From Bacillota bacterium (GTDB lineage: Bacteria; Bacillota; Clostridia; Oscillospirales; Ethanoligenentaceae), in contig JAEWAE010000022.1 of assembly GCA_023391835.1 (NCBI GenBank), positions 1 through 19,216 on the forward strand: a stretch of 19,216 nucleotides of DNA, in the 5' to 3' direction. Both the position numbers and the translations under genes were made by a program. The notes below the pieces were generated by a model. The model was not told the origin of the DNA. It saw nothing but the letters and a program-made list of their open reading frames with translations, and did not search any database. Shown piece by piece: positions 6,837 through 14,741 of the stretch (positions are counted from its first letter, which is position 1; each line of letters begins with the position of its first letter).

Positions 6837-8035
6837 TTCCACTCGAAACTCTCCGCGCCCGCACGCAGGCCATGTCCCCCTGGCTGACCGACGTGCGCCG
6901 CGATTTCCACATGCACCCGGAACTCGGCGGCCGAGAAACCCGCACCAGCGCCAAGGTGCAGGAATACCTGCGCGAAATGGGCGTGGAATGCGCACCGCTC
7001 CCGGGCAGCACCGCCGTGGTCGGGCTTATCCGCGGCGGGCAGGAGGGCCCCACGGTGGCCATCCGGGCCGACATGGATGCGCTGCCGATTCAGGAAACGA
7101 ACGACAAGCCCTACCGTTCCACCTGCGACGGCGTGATGCACGCCTGCGGCCATGACGCCCACACCACCATCCTGCTGGGTACGGCAAAGCTTTTCGCGCC
7201 GCTGCGGGCCGAGCTGCCCGGCAACCTCAAGCTGCTTTTCCAGCCGGCGGAAGAGACTACCGGCGGTGCGGAGGATATGGTGCGCGCCGGCTGCATGAAA
7301 AACCCCGACGTCGATTACTGCATCGGCCTGCATGTCATGGCGGGCACCCCCGTCGGCCAGGTCGAGATGAAATACGGCGCCATGAACGGCGCCAGCGACA
7401 CGGCCGAGATCATCATCCGGGGCAAAAAATCCCATGGGGCTTATCCGGAGCTGGGCACCGATGCGGTGGCCATCGCGGCGCAGGTCGTCACGGCGCTGCA
7501 GACGCTGGTCAGCCGCAACGTGTCGCCGCTGGATTCGGCCGTGCTGACGGTCGGCTCCATCCACGGCGGCATCCAGGGTAACATCGTCGCCGACGAGGTG
7601 AAAATGCTGGCCGCCGTGCGCACCATCCGCCCGGCCACCCGGCAGCTCATGCGCAGCCGCATCACAGCCGTGGCTCAGGGCGTCAGCCGCGCCATGGGCG
7701 GCGACGCCGAGGTGGTCATCCACGCGGGCTACAAGGCGCTGATCAATTCGGATAAAGTCGTCGACGTGGCGCTCGAGGCCGCCCGTGAGCTGGTGGGGCC
7801 GGAAAACATCCGCATGCGCGACCAGCCCAGCCTGGGCGTGGAGGATTTTTCCTATTTTCTTGACGCCGCGCCGGGGGCGTTTTACCATCTGGGCTGCGCC
7901 AACGCCGCCAAGGGCATCACCTCCGCCGGCCACACGGCCACCTTCGACATCGACGAGAGCTGCCTGCCGCTGGGCGTGCTGCTCCATGCCCGCACCGCTC
8001 TGCGCCTGATGGAAGAGCGGCCCGCGGCCCGGTAG
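6833..8035 (+). CDS. M20 family amidohydrolase / aminoacylase-type metallopeptidase
   Basis: Two-metal hydrolase of the M20D (hippurate hydrolase / N-acyl amino acid amidohydrolase) group, expected to remove an acyl or amino-acid group from an alpha-amino acid in the cytoplasm. The 400-residue product has the usual length. The metal site reads MHACGHDAHTT (C105 and H107), the catalytic Glu pair QPAEET (E140, E141) and GLHV (H167). C-terminal H367 lies in AGHTATFDIDE. A dimerisation lid occupies about 185-300. The ATG at 6833 overlaps the racemase stop (ATGA), so translation is probably coupled. Relatives include N-acetyl-diaminopimelate deacetylase and indole-3-acetyl-amino acid hydrolase, so the exact substrate is open. 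An N-acyl amino acid or a short peptide from the imported pool is the reasonable guess. Confidence 0.9.
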   Translation: MIPLETLRARTQAMSPWLTDVRRDFHMHPELGGRETRTSAKVQEYLREMGVECAPLPGSTAVVGLIRGGQEGPTVAIRADMDALPIQETNDKPYRSTCDGVMHACGHDAHTTILLGTAKLFAPLRAELPGNLKLLFQPAEETTGGAEDMVRAGCMKNPDVDYCIGLHVMAGTPVGQVEMKYGAMNGASDTAEIIIRGKKSHGAYPELGTDAVAIAAQVVTALQTLVSRNVSPLDSAVLTVGSIHGGIQGNIVADEVKMLAAVRTIRPATRQLMRSRITAVAQGVSRAMGGDAEVVIHAGYKALINSDKVVDVALEAARELVGPENIRMRDQPSLGVEDFSYFLDAAPGAFYHLGCANAAKGITSAGHTATFDIDESCLPLGVLLHARTALRLMEERPAAR

Positions 8036-8090
8036 TATACCGCCCGGCAGGGCGCCATCCATTCAACCTGCAAAAAAGGGGAAGATGCAT

Positions 8091-8888
8091 ATGAAACTGT
8101 TTATCAGTGCGGATATCGAGGGCACGGCCGGCACGATGGCCTGGCCCCAGACGGAGCTCAACGACCCCAGCTGGAAAGAAGCCGCCGAAGAAATGACGCA
8201 GGAAGTGCGCAGCGCCTGCGACGGCGCCGGTGAACGCGGCGTGAAGGAAATTTTCGTCAAGGACGCTCACGACAGCGCCCGCAACCTCAATCCCCTCCTT
8301 CTGCCCGAGAATGTGCGCATCATGCGCGGCTGGACCCGCGGCCCCGCCTCCATGGTGGGCGGGCTGGACGGCACCTTCGGCGCGGCGGCCATGATCGGCT
8401 ACCACAGCGCCTGCGGCACCGACGGCAACCCGCTGGCCCACACGATGAATCTGGGCGTGGAAATGGCGACCCTCAACGGCAAGATCATGAGCGAATTCAC
8501 GATGCACGCCTACACCTGCGCGTGGAACCGTGTGCCGGTTATCTTCGTCAGCGGCGACCGCATGATCTGCGAAAGCGCCCAGGAACTCATCCCCGCCATC
8601 ACGGCGGTGCCCGTGAGCGAGGGGCTGGGCAACGCCTCCACCTTCCTGCACCCGGCCGTGGCCCGGCGCCGCATTCAGGGGGGCATGCGCCATGCGCTGG
8701 AAGGCGACGTTTCCCGCTGCCTGCCGAAAATGCCAGACCATTTTGAAGTGACCGTGCGGTTCCGGGAACATTACAAGGCCTACCGGGCGGCATTTTATCC
8801 GGGTGCCCGGGCCGACGGCATGAAAGGCGCCGCCTTCGAGGCCGACGATTACTTCGACATCATCCGTTTCCTGATGTTTGTGCTGTAA
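8091..8888 (+). CDS. dppA: D-aminopeptidase DppA (peptidase family M55)
   Basis: Zinc D-aminopeptidase that removes D-residues such as D-Ala from the N terminus of short D-amino acid peptides, in the cytoplasm. The 265-residue protein matches B. subtilis DppA in length and opening: MKLFISADIEG, with D8 and E10 as metal ligands. H60 (KDAH), H105 (GYH) and E135 (MSEF) fit the other ligands, and H117 (AHTM) fits the active-site His. There is no signal peptide, as expected. The ATG at 8091 has AAGGGG 9 bases upstream; an ATG at 8085 would leave only 3 bases. It lies 55 bases after the M20 gene in the same operon. In B. subtilis the homologue heads the dpp transporter operon, whereas here the transporter genes are on the opposite strand. 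Confidence 0.93.
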   Translation: MKLFISADIEGTAGTMAWPQTELNDPSWKEAAEEMTQEVRSACDGAGERGVKEIFVKDAHDSARNLNPLLLPENVRIMRGWTRGPASMVGGLDGTFGAAAMIGYHSACGTDGNPLAHTMNLGVEMATLNGKIMSEFTMHAYTCAWNRVPVIFVSGDRMICESAQELIPAITAVPVSEGLGNASTFLHPAVARRRIQGGMRHALEGDVSRCLPKMPDHFEVTVRFREHYKAYRAAFYPGARADGMKGAAFEADDYFDIIRFLMFVL

Positions 8889-8967
8889 AGTCATTGGCCT
8901 TTACGGTCTTATGTTCTGTAGTTTCCGCCGTATCTCCGGCTTCGCCGTGTGAAAGGATGCTGTACCC

Positions 8968-9912
8968 ATGCCCACCGCCATGCAAAAGCCCCGCGCCCTG
9001 AGCGCGGGGGATACGCTCGGGCTCATCGCCCCCTCCGGCCCCGCGTCTGCGGAAATGCTCCGCGGCGCGGCGGAGGGATTGCGCGCCATGGGCTTTGCCG
9101 TCAAAGTGTTTGAAAGCTGCCGCAGCGAATACGGCTATCTCAGCGGCGGCGACGCGCTGCGTGCTCACGACGTGCAGGCCGCCTTCCTCGACCCGGAGGT
9201 GGCGGGCATCGTCTGCCTCAAGGGCGGCTACGGCACGCCCCGCATCCTCGACCGGCTGGATTATGCCGTCATTGCGGCCCACCCGAAAATTTTCGTCGGC
9301 TACAGCGACATCACAGGTCTGCATCTGGCGCTGGGCCGCTGCTGCGGGCTGGTCACCTTCCATGCCGCCATGCCCATGACGCTGGGCCGGGGCCGCGATC
9401 CCTTCACATGGGATCACTGGCTGCGCGCCCTGACTTCCACCGCCGCACTGGGAAAAGTGGAAAATCCGCCCGACGAGCCCATCGAGACGCTGGTGCCCGG
9501 CCGTGCCCGCGGCCCCATTGTGGGCGGCAATCTGAGCCTGGTGGCGGCGAGCCTCGGTACGCCCTATGAGATCGACACCCGCGGCCGGCTGCTGCTGCTC
9601 GAGGATGTGGGCGAGGAGCCCTACACCATCGACCGCATGCTCAGCCAGCTAAGGCTGGCCGGCAAATTCGCCGACTGTGCCGGGGTGCTCCTCGGCGACT
9701 GGGAGGACTGCGGCCCAAAAGACACCAAGCCTTCCCTCACCCTCGCCCAGGTCTTTGCCGATGTGGTCGCCCCCGCCGGCAAACCGACAATCGTCAACCT
9801 GCAGGCCGGCCACTGCTGTCACAAGGTCGCCCTGCCGCTGGGGGTGGAGGCGGAGCTGGATGCTTCCGCCGGCACTCTCACGCTGTTGGAAAGCGCGCTG
9901 CGGCTTTCTTAA
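8968..9912 (+). CDS. ldcA: S66 family LD-carboxypeptidase
   Basis: Serine carboxypeptidase of the LdcA/YkfA family, which removes the terminal D-Ala from the L-centre of the murein tetrapeptide during cell-wall recycling. The 314-residue product shows the nucleophile elbow GYSDITG with S113, the catalytic Glu segment LLLEDVGEEPYTIDRML (208-225), and the catalytic His in QAGHCCHKVALPLG (H282 most likely). AAAGGA lies upstream of the ATG at 8968, slightly far at about 11 bases; an ATG at 8980 is an alternative. No signal peptide, so it acts on imported peptides. It is the last gene of the operon, 79 bases after dppA, and is followed by a strong hairpin. The family also contains MccF, which gives immunity to microcin C, a less likely alternative given the D-amino acid enzymes beside it. 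Confidence 0.92.
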   Translation: MPTAMQKPRALSAGDTLGLIAPSGPASAEMLRGAAEGLRAMGFAVKVFESCRSEYGYLSGGDALRAHDVQAAFLDPEVAGIVCLKGGYGTPRILDRLDYAVIAAHPKIFVGYSDITGLHLALGRCCGLVTFHAAMPMTLGRGRDPFTWDHWLRALTSTAALGKVENPPDEPIETLVPGRARGPIVGGNLSLVAASLGTPYEIDTRGRLLLLEDVGEEPYTIDRMLSQLRLAGKFADCAGVLLGDWEDCGPKDTKPSLTLAQVFADVVAPAGKPTIVNLQAGHCCHKVALPLGVEAELDASAGTLTLLESALRLS

Positions 9913-9967
9913 AAGAAAGCCTGCCAAAGAATTTCAATTGTATCGCATTTTCCTGCCGCTATGCTGA

Positions 9968-10004
9968 CAAACGTCCCTCCGGGCACAACCCGGAGGGACG
10001 TTTG
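9968..10004. terminator. Bidirectional terminator between ldcA and dppF
   Basis: Perfect 16-bp stem CAAACGTCCCTCCGGG / CCCGGAGGGACGTTTG with a five-base loop (9984-9988), lying 55 bases after the ldcA stop and 35 bases after the dppF stop. T runs are short on both sides. The stem stability and its position between convergent operons support termination in both directions. Confidence 0.85.
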
Positions 10005-10039
10005 CACAATCCGATATGATTTAGTGGAAAACCGACACC

Positions 10040-11008
10040 TCACACCTTGTGACAGGCCACTTTGTGCCCGCCGCCCACGTCGCGCAGCTCCGGCCGACTC
10101 TCGCTACAAGCTTTGTCGCAGATGGGGCACCGGGTGCGGAAGGGGCAGCCGCTGGGCGGGTCGAGGGGGCTGGGCACATCGCCGCTGAGGATGATGCGCC
10201 GGCTCGCGGCCGCCTGATCGGGGTCGGGGATGGGCAGCGCCGACAGCAGGGCCTTAGTGTAGGGGTGGAGCATGTGGGTGAAAAGCTCGTCGGTCCCGGC
10301 GTATTCCACCAGATGCCCCAGATACATGACCCCCACGTTATGGGAAATATGCCGCACCATCGACAGGTCGTGGGAGACAAACAGATAGGTCAGCCCCATC
10401 CGCTCCTGCAGATTTTCCAGCAGGTTGACGATCTGGGCCTGGATGGAAACATCCAGCGCCGAGATCGGCTCGTCGCAGACGATGAATTCGGGTCCTACCG
10501 CCAGTGCCCGCGCGATGCCGATGCGCTGCCGCTGGCCGCCGGAAAATTCGTGCGGATAGCTGCTGACACGGTCGGTCTTGAGCCCCACCGTGCGCATCAG
10601 TTCAAGGATCTTGTCCTGCCGCTCGGCCGGGGTCCCCACGCCGTGGATTCGGAAAGACTCGCCGATGATCTCGCCCACATTCATATGCGGGTCCAGCGAC
10701 GCGTACGGGTCTTGGAAAATCATCTGGATGCGTTTGCGGTAGGGCATCATGGCCTTGGCGTCGAGCTTGGATATATCGTGCCCGTCGTAAAGAATCTGCC
10801 CGGCGGTGGGCTCATAGAGCCGCACGATGGTGCGGCCGAAGGTCGTCTTGCCGCAGCCGGACTCCCCCACCAGACCCATTGTCTCGCCCTTTTTAATGGT
10901 GACGCTGATATCGTCCACCGCTTTGAGGATGCCCGCGCGGTGCGTGGCGGCGTTCTTTTTGATGCGGAAATACTTTTTAAGTCCCCTGACTTCCAGCAGC
11001 TCAGCCAT
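10040..11008 (-). CDS. dppF: Peptide ABC transporter ATP-binding protein DppF/OppF
   Basis: One of two ATPases powering the peptide importer on the cytoplasmic face. The 322-residue product has Walker A GESGCGKTT (48-56), Q-loop Q99, signature FSGGQRQR starting at 155, Walker B FIVCDE (175-180) and switch His213 (VSHD). The C-terminal oligopeptide-transporter extension carries GCPFRTRCPICDKAC, with C288, C294, C297 and C301, plus C319 near the end. The ATG at 11008 overlaps the dppD stop by eight bases (ATGGCTGA), so translation is coupled. A longer upstream frame is open, but it is Arg-rich and runs inside dppD. Last gene of the dppBCDF operon. Confidence 0.94.
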   Translation of the reverse strand: MAELLEVRGLKKYFRIKKNAATHRAGILKAVDDISVTIKKGETMGLVGESGCGKTTFGRTIVRLYEPTAGQILYDGHDISKLDAKAMMPYRKRIQMIFQDPYASLDPHMNVGEIIGESFRIHGVGTPAERQDKILELMRTVGLKTDRVSSYPHEFSGGQRQRIGIARALAVGPEFIVCDEPISALDVSIQAQIVNLLENLQERMGLTYLFVSHDLSMVRHISHNVGVMYLGHLVEYAGTDELFTHMLHPYTKALLSALPIPDPDQAAASRRIILSGDVPSPLDPPSGCPFRTRCPICDKACSESRPELRDVGGGHKVACHKV

Positions 11009-12002
11009 TGGCCTGCGCCCCCTCTCCGGTCTTCGGCGCCCCGGGATGCAGCAGCCAGCAGCAGACCTTATGGGTCGGCGAAAGCTCAAACCGCGGCGGC
11101 ATCTGCTTCTCGCAGATGCGCATGGCGTAGGGGCACCGCGGCACAAAGGGGCAGCCCGCCGGCGGTGCAAACAGATCGGGCGGATTGCCCGGGATGGAGC
11201 GCAGCTTCTCGCGGTTGCGGCCCACCCGCGGCACCGAGCGGATCAGCCCCACCGTGTAGGGGTGACGCGGCTGATAAAATATTTCCCGCGCGGCGCCTTC
11301 TTCCAGTATCATGCCGCCGTACATCACCAGCACCCGGCTGCACATGTTGGCCACCACGCCCATGTCGTGGGTGATGATGATGATGGAAGTATGCAGCTCC
11401 TGCTTGAGCTGATTCATCAGCTCGAGTATCTGCGCCTGGATGGTCACATCCAGCGCGGTGGTGGGCTCGTCGGCGATGAGCAGCTTCGGGTTGCAGCAGG
11501 TGGCGATGGCGATCATCACCCGCTGCCGCATGCCGCCCGACAGCTCGTGGGGGTATTCGTTCAGCCGGCTCTCGGGGCTGGGTATCTGCACCTTTTTGAG
11601 CATTTCCAGCGCCCGGGCCCGGGCCTCGGCCTTGGTGACCTTGCGGTGGATACGGATGGGTTCCATGATCTGTTCCCCGATGGTGAACAGCGGGTTGAGG
11701 GATGTCATCGGGTCCTGAAACACCATGCTGATGCGGTCGCCGCGGATTTTGCGCATCTCTTTTTCCGACTTGGCGAGCAAATCCTCCCCGTCGAAAAGGA
11801 TGTGGTCGGCGCGGGTGGCGGCTGTGTCGGGCAGCAGACGCATCACCGACATCATCGACACACTCTTGCCCGAGCCGGATTCCCCGACGATACCCACCGA
11901 CTCGCCTTCGTCCACGTGGAAGGAAATCCCCCGCACGGCCTGCACTTTGCCGATGCGCAGCCGGAAATCGGTGCTCAGATTATCTACGCGAAGCAGCTCC
12001 AT
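11001..12002 (-). CDS. dppD: Peptide ABC transporter ATP-binding protein DppD/OppD
   Basis: Partner ATPase of DppF. The 333-residue product has Walker A GESGSGKS (40-47), Q-loop Q96, signature LSGGMRQR from 154, Walker B LLIADE (174-179) and switch His212 (THD). As in other Opp/Dpp ATPases the C terminus carries conserved cysteines: C284, C290, C297 and the C314/C315 pair. In a characterised DppD homologue such cysteines hold a 4Fe-4S cluster. The ATG at 12002 is preceded by a strong GGAGGAAGG. It lies 19 bases after dppC. Confidence 0.95.
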   Translation of the reverse strand: MELLRVDNLSTDFRLRIGKVQAVRGISFHVDEGESVGIVGESGSGKSVSMMSVMRLLPDTAATRADHILFDGEDLLAKSEKEMRKIRGDRISMVFQDPMTSLNPLFTIGEQIMEPIRIHRKVTKAEARARALEMLKKVQIPSPESRLNEYPHELSGGMRQRVMIAIATCCNPKLLIADEPTTALDVTIQAQILELMNQLKQELHTSIIIITHDMGVVANMCSRVLVMYGGMILEEGAAREIFYQPRHPYTVGLIRSVPRVGRNREKLRSIPGNPPDLFAPPAGCPFVPRCPYAMRICEKQMPPRFELSPTHKVCCWLLHPGAPKTGEGAQANG

Positions 12003-12021
12003 AGCGATATCCTTCCTCCCG

Positions 12022-12975
12022 TCACTGGCCCAGCCGGGTGTCGAATGCGTCGCGCAGACCGTCGCAAATGAAGTTGAGCGCGAACATGGTGATGACGATG
12101 GCCATGACGGGGAAAAGCATCTGGTAAGGCCAGCCGAACATCTGCGGGATGGCGTCGTTGACCAGTGTGCCCAAGCTCGCCATTGGGGCTTGGATGCCGA
12201 TGCCGAGGAAGCTCAGAAACGCCTCGGAAAAGATGGCCGACGGGATGATATAGGAGACCGTGATGAGGATCGGCCCCATGCTGTTGGGTATCAGGTGGCG
12301 GAAAAGGATCCGCGAGTTGGAAGCCCCCAGCACCTGGGCCGCCAGCACGTATTCCTGACTTTTGAGCGTAAGCACCTGGGAACGCACGATGCGCGCGGTG
12401 CTGATCCAGTAGGTGATGCACAGCGCCAGCAGGATGCTGCGCACACTGTTGCCCATGATGACCATGATCAGGATCATGTAAAGCATAGAAGGGACGCTGG
12501 TGAGCACGTCGATGACGCGCATGATGACCATGTCGGCCATGCCGCCGAAATAGCCGGCGATACCGCCGATAATTACGCCCAGCACGCAGTTGATGATGGC
12601 GGTGACAAAGCCGATGGTCAGGCTGATGCGCATGCCGTACAGCGTGCGCACGAAAACATCGCGGCCGAATTTATCGGTGCCAAACAGGTGACGTATCGTG
12701 GGGAACTGATTCTGATTGGCAATATTCTGCCCGTCATATGTATAGGGCGAAATCATGGGGCCCACGATGGCCGCCACGGCAAACAGGATCAGCACCGCAA
12801 GCCCCGCCACGGCGAAGGGGTTGCTCATGTACTTGCGCACCGCGCCCGTGAGGAACGACTCGCTCGGGCGGACGTTTTCATCCGCCTCCTTTTCGGCAGC
12901 GGGGAGCCTCTCAAACATATTTTCCGGAAGGTCCATCGGGATTCCGGCCTGCATGGAATCATTCAAATCCGGCAC
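12022..12975 (-). CDS. dppC: Peptide ABC transporter permease DppC/OppC
   Basis: Inner-membrane permease half of the peptide importer. The 317-residue product has a roughly 50-residue charged cytoplasmic N terminus, the OppC_N segment and first helix (about 52-74), the hallmark HLFGTDKFGRDVFVRTLYG (96-114), and five further helices. The EAA loop that contacts the ATPase is at about 208-231 (EYVLAAQVLGASN...HLIPN). The start is uncertain. The frame opens at GTG 12975, directly after the dppB stop (TAG then GTG), with no clear ribosome site. ATG 12954 and ATG 12936 are alternatives that only shorten the polar tail. Confidence 0.93.
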   Translation of the reverse strand: MPDLNDSMQAGIPMDLPENMFERLPAAEKEADENVRPSESFLTGAVRKYMSNPFAVAGLAVLILFAVAAIVGPMISPYTYDGQNIANQNQFPTIRHLFGTDKFGRDVFVRTLYGMRISLTIGFVTAIINCVLGVIIGGIAGYFGGMADMVIMRVIDVLTSVPSMLYMILIMVIMGNSVRSILLALCITYWISTARIVRSQVLTLKSQEYVLAAQVLGASNSRILFRHLIPNSMGPILITVSYIIPSAIFSEAFLSFLGIGIQAPMASLGTLVNDAIPQMFGWPYQMLFPVMAIVITMFALNFICDGLRDAFDTRLGQ

Positions 12976-13902
12976 CTACTTTTCAAATTTCACACGCGGG
13001 TCGATCACCACATAGAGCACATCGACCACCAGGTTGGCAATGACCACGAAAATGCCCAGGAACATGGTCAGCCCCAGGATCAGCGAATAATCCCGGCTGC
13101 TGATGGAATTGACGTAATCCCGCCCGATGCCCGGGATGGAAAACAGGTTTTCCGCCACGAAGCTGCCGGTAAGCAGCTCCGCCACCAGCGGGCCCAAATA
13201 GGTGACCACGGGGATGATGGCGTTGCGCATGGCGTGCTTGGCCACGATGGAAAATTCGCTCACGCCCTTGGCCCGGGCGGTGCGGATGTAATCCTGCCCC
13301 AGCGAGTCGAGCATGCTCGAGCGGATCAGCCGCGCAATGTAGGACATCGGGCTCAGCGACAGCCCCACCACCGGCAGGATATAGCTCTGGGGGCTGTTGA
13401 GCCCGTAAGCCGGCAGCAGGTGAAGCGTGTAGACAAACAGGAACATCATCAGCGTCATCATGATGAAGCTGGGCACGGCGATGCCGATGGTGGCCAGCAC
13501 CGTGGCGGCCCGGTCGGTGGCCCTGCCCCGCCGCAGCGCGGCGGCGATGCCCAGCGGCAGCCCCACCATCAGCGCCGCCAGGATGGCGATGGCGCCCACC
13601 CGGGCGGAAACCGGGAAGCCGCGCGCGATGATGTCGTTGACCGACGTATCCTGCGTCTTATACGAGACGCCCAGGTTGCCCCGCAGCACGTTGCCGAGAT
13701 AGCGGAAATACTGCACATAGGTCGGGTCGTTGAGGCCGTAGGCCTTGTTGATCTGTTCCACCACCTCGGGGGTCAGCTTGCGTTCCTCCGCCGGGTCAAA
13801 AGGCCCGCCCGGGATGGAATGCATCAGGAAAAATGTGATGGTCACCAGCATAAAGACGGAAATCAGCCCCGCCAGGAGCCGTTTCAATATGTAACGTGTC
13901 AC
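12976..13902 (-). CDS. dppB: Peptide ABC transporter permease DppB/OppB
   Basis: First gene of the transporter operon and the other permease half. With the GTG start at 13902 the protein is 308 residues and opens MTRYILKRLLAGLI, the usual DppB beginning; GGGGGA sits 6 bases upstream. An ATG at 13920 adds six residues but has no ribosome site. A first helix at about 10-29 is followed by the periplasmic-side region with GNLGVSY (75-81), five more helices, and the EAA loop at 204-227 (DYIRTARAKGVSE...HAMRN). It abuts dppC without a gap. Confidence 0.94.
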   Translation of the reverse strand: MTRYILKRLLAGLISVFMLVTITFFLMHSIPGGPFDPAEERKLTPEVVEQINKAYGLNDPTYVQYFRYLGNVLRGNLGVSYKTQDTSVNDIIARGFPVSARVGAIAILAALMVGLPLGIAAALRRGRATDRAATVLATIGIAVPSFIMMTLMMFLFVYTLHLLPAYGLNSPQSYILPVVGLSLSPMSYIARLIRSSMLDSLGQDYIRTARAKGVSEFSIVAKHAMRNAIIPVVTYLGPLVAELLTGSFVAENLFSIPGIGRDYVNSISSRDYSLILGLTMFLGIFVVIANLVVDVLYVVIDPRVKFEK

Positions 13903-13977
13903 TGAAAGTCCCCCATCCATCCGGTACGGCGCGCCGCCGGGCGGCCCGCACCGGACGCCCCGAATCGTATATCTCCT

Positions 13978-14006
13978 ATTTTAAAGAGCGGTGCCCGGGC
14001 TGTCAA
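13978..14006 (-). promoter_or_regulatory. Sigma-A promoter of the dppBCDF operon
   Basis: On the minus strand TTGACA (14006-14001), a 17-base spacer and TAAAAT (13983-13978) match the housekeeping consensus at 11 of 12 positions. Transcription would start near 13971 and leave a GC-rich leader of about 70 bases, which contains the palindrome GGCGCGCC. The promoter lies in the gap after the ybaK stop, so read-through from ybaK is also possible because I see no terminator there. Confidence 0.8.
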
Positions 14007-14044
14007 GAAAACCGCCGCTTTTGCGTGCTTCCGTGCGTGCGCCG

Positions 14045-14503
14045 TTACCGGCACACGTCCACCCATTGGGCCCCGGTCATGTCCTCCAGCTGCTGCGTGG
14101 CGATGCGGAAGGCGTGAAAACGGTCCCCCGCCGCGGGGTATACATACTCGTGCACCCGCAGCGACTCATCCATATAAATGCGCGGGCTGCCCTTGAGCCC
14201 AAAGGGGCACAGCCCGCCCACAGGGTGCCCGGTGAGGGGCTCGACCTCCTCGGGCTTCAGCATCCGCGCTTTTTCGTGGAAAGTGTCCCGGTATTTCCGG
14301 TTGTCGATGCGGGTGTCGCCCCGCGTGACCAGCAGGATCACCTCTTCGCCCCGGTGCAGCGCCAGGGTCTTGGCCACCGCGTCCGGCGGGATGCCGAGGG
14401 TTTGAGCCGCCTCGTCCACCGTTGCGCCGCTCTCGTCGAGACTCAGTATTTCGATATCCGCATGTCTTTGGCGGAAATCTTCCGCCACCGCTGCCAAACT
14501 CAT
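14045..14503 (-). CDS. ybaK: YbaK/EbsC family aminoacyl-tRNA editing deacylase
   Basis: Member of the YbaK/ProX/EbsC family, which hydrolyses mischarged tRNA such as Cys-tRNA(Pro) in trans. The 152-residue product has the normal length. The conserved lysine is in DAVAKTL (K45), and the glycine-rich substrate loop reads TGHPVGGLCPFG (91-102). The C-terminal segment RIYMDESL is typical. The ATG at 14503 has AAAGGG 9 bases upstream; an ATG at 14512 sits directly on that ribosome site and is unlikely. The amino acid corrected cannot be assigned from sequence. Divergent from the DUF362 gene. Confidence 0.9.
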   Translation of the reverse strand: MSLAAVAEDFRQRHADIEILSLDESGATVDEAAQTLGIPPDAVAKTLALHRGEEVILLVTRGDTRIDNRKYRDTFHEKARMLKPEEVEPLTGHPVGGLCPFGLKGSPRIYMDESLRVHEYVYPAAGDRFHAFRIATQQLEDMTGAQWVDVCR

Positions 14504-14539
14504 ACCGCACATCCCTTTGCCTGAAACATAATATTCTTT

Positions 14540-14545
14540 AGTATA
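14540..14545 (-). promoter_or_regulatory. Possible -10 of ybaK
   Basis: On the minus strand TATACT lies about 37 bases before the ybaK start. No good -35 is seen at 16-18 bases, so this is a weak call within the 238-base divergent gap 14504-14741. The box position is accurate to a few bases. Confidence 0.35.
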
Positions 14546-14655
14546 GCAGATTCTGTCGGAAAGTAAAAGAACATATAAGGGGTCAATGCAGGATTTCCAC
14601 GCGGAAAATTCTTTTTCGTCCCGAAACGGGCCGTTCTGCGGGGGCCGGCACAGCC

Positions 14656-14684
14656 TTGACGCCCCCGGTCGGATACGCTATACT
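14656..14684 (+). promoter_or_regulatory. Sigma-A promoter of the DUF362 gene
   Basis: TTGACG (14656-14661), a 17-base spacer and TATACT (14679-14684) match the consensus at 10 of 12 positions. Transcription would start near 14691, about 50 bases before the ATG. Confidence 0.8.
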
Positions 14685-14741
14685 GACGCTAGACGCCCGG
14701 CTAGACACCGGCGACCCTGTCGGATGGAGGAATTACGGAAT

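Noticed and set aside
8968..9912. Microcin C immunity protein MccF
   Set aside because: Same S66 family, but the operon with DppA, a racemase and a peptide transporter fits LD-carboxypeptidase better. It remains a minor alternative.
11725..13905. A 726-codon open frame on the plus strand, opposite dppC and dppB
   Set aside because: It is rich in His, Asp, Gln and Arg with no domain or helix pattern, and it lies wholly antisense to two unmistakable permeases. High third-position GC keeps such antisense frames open.
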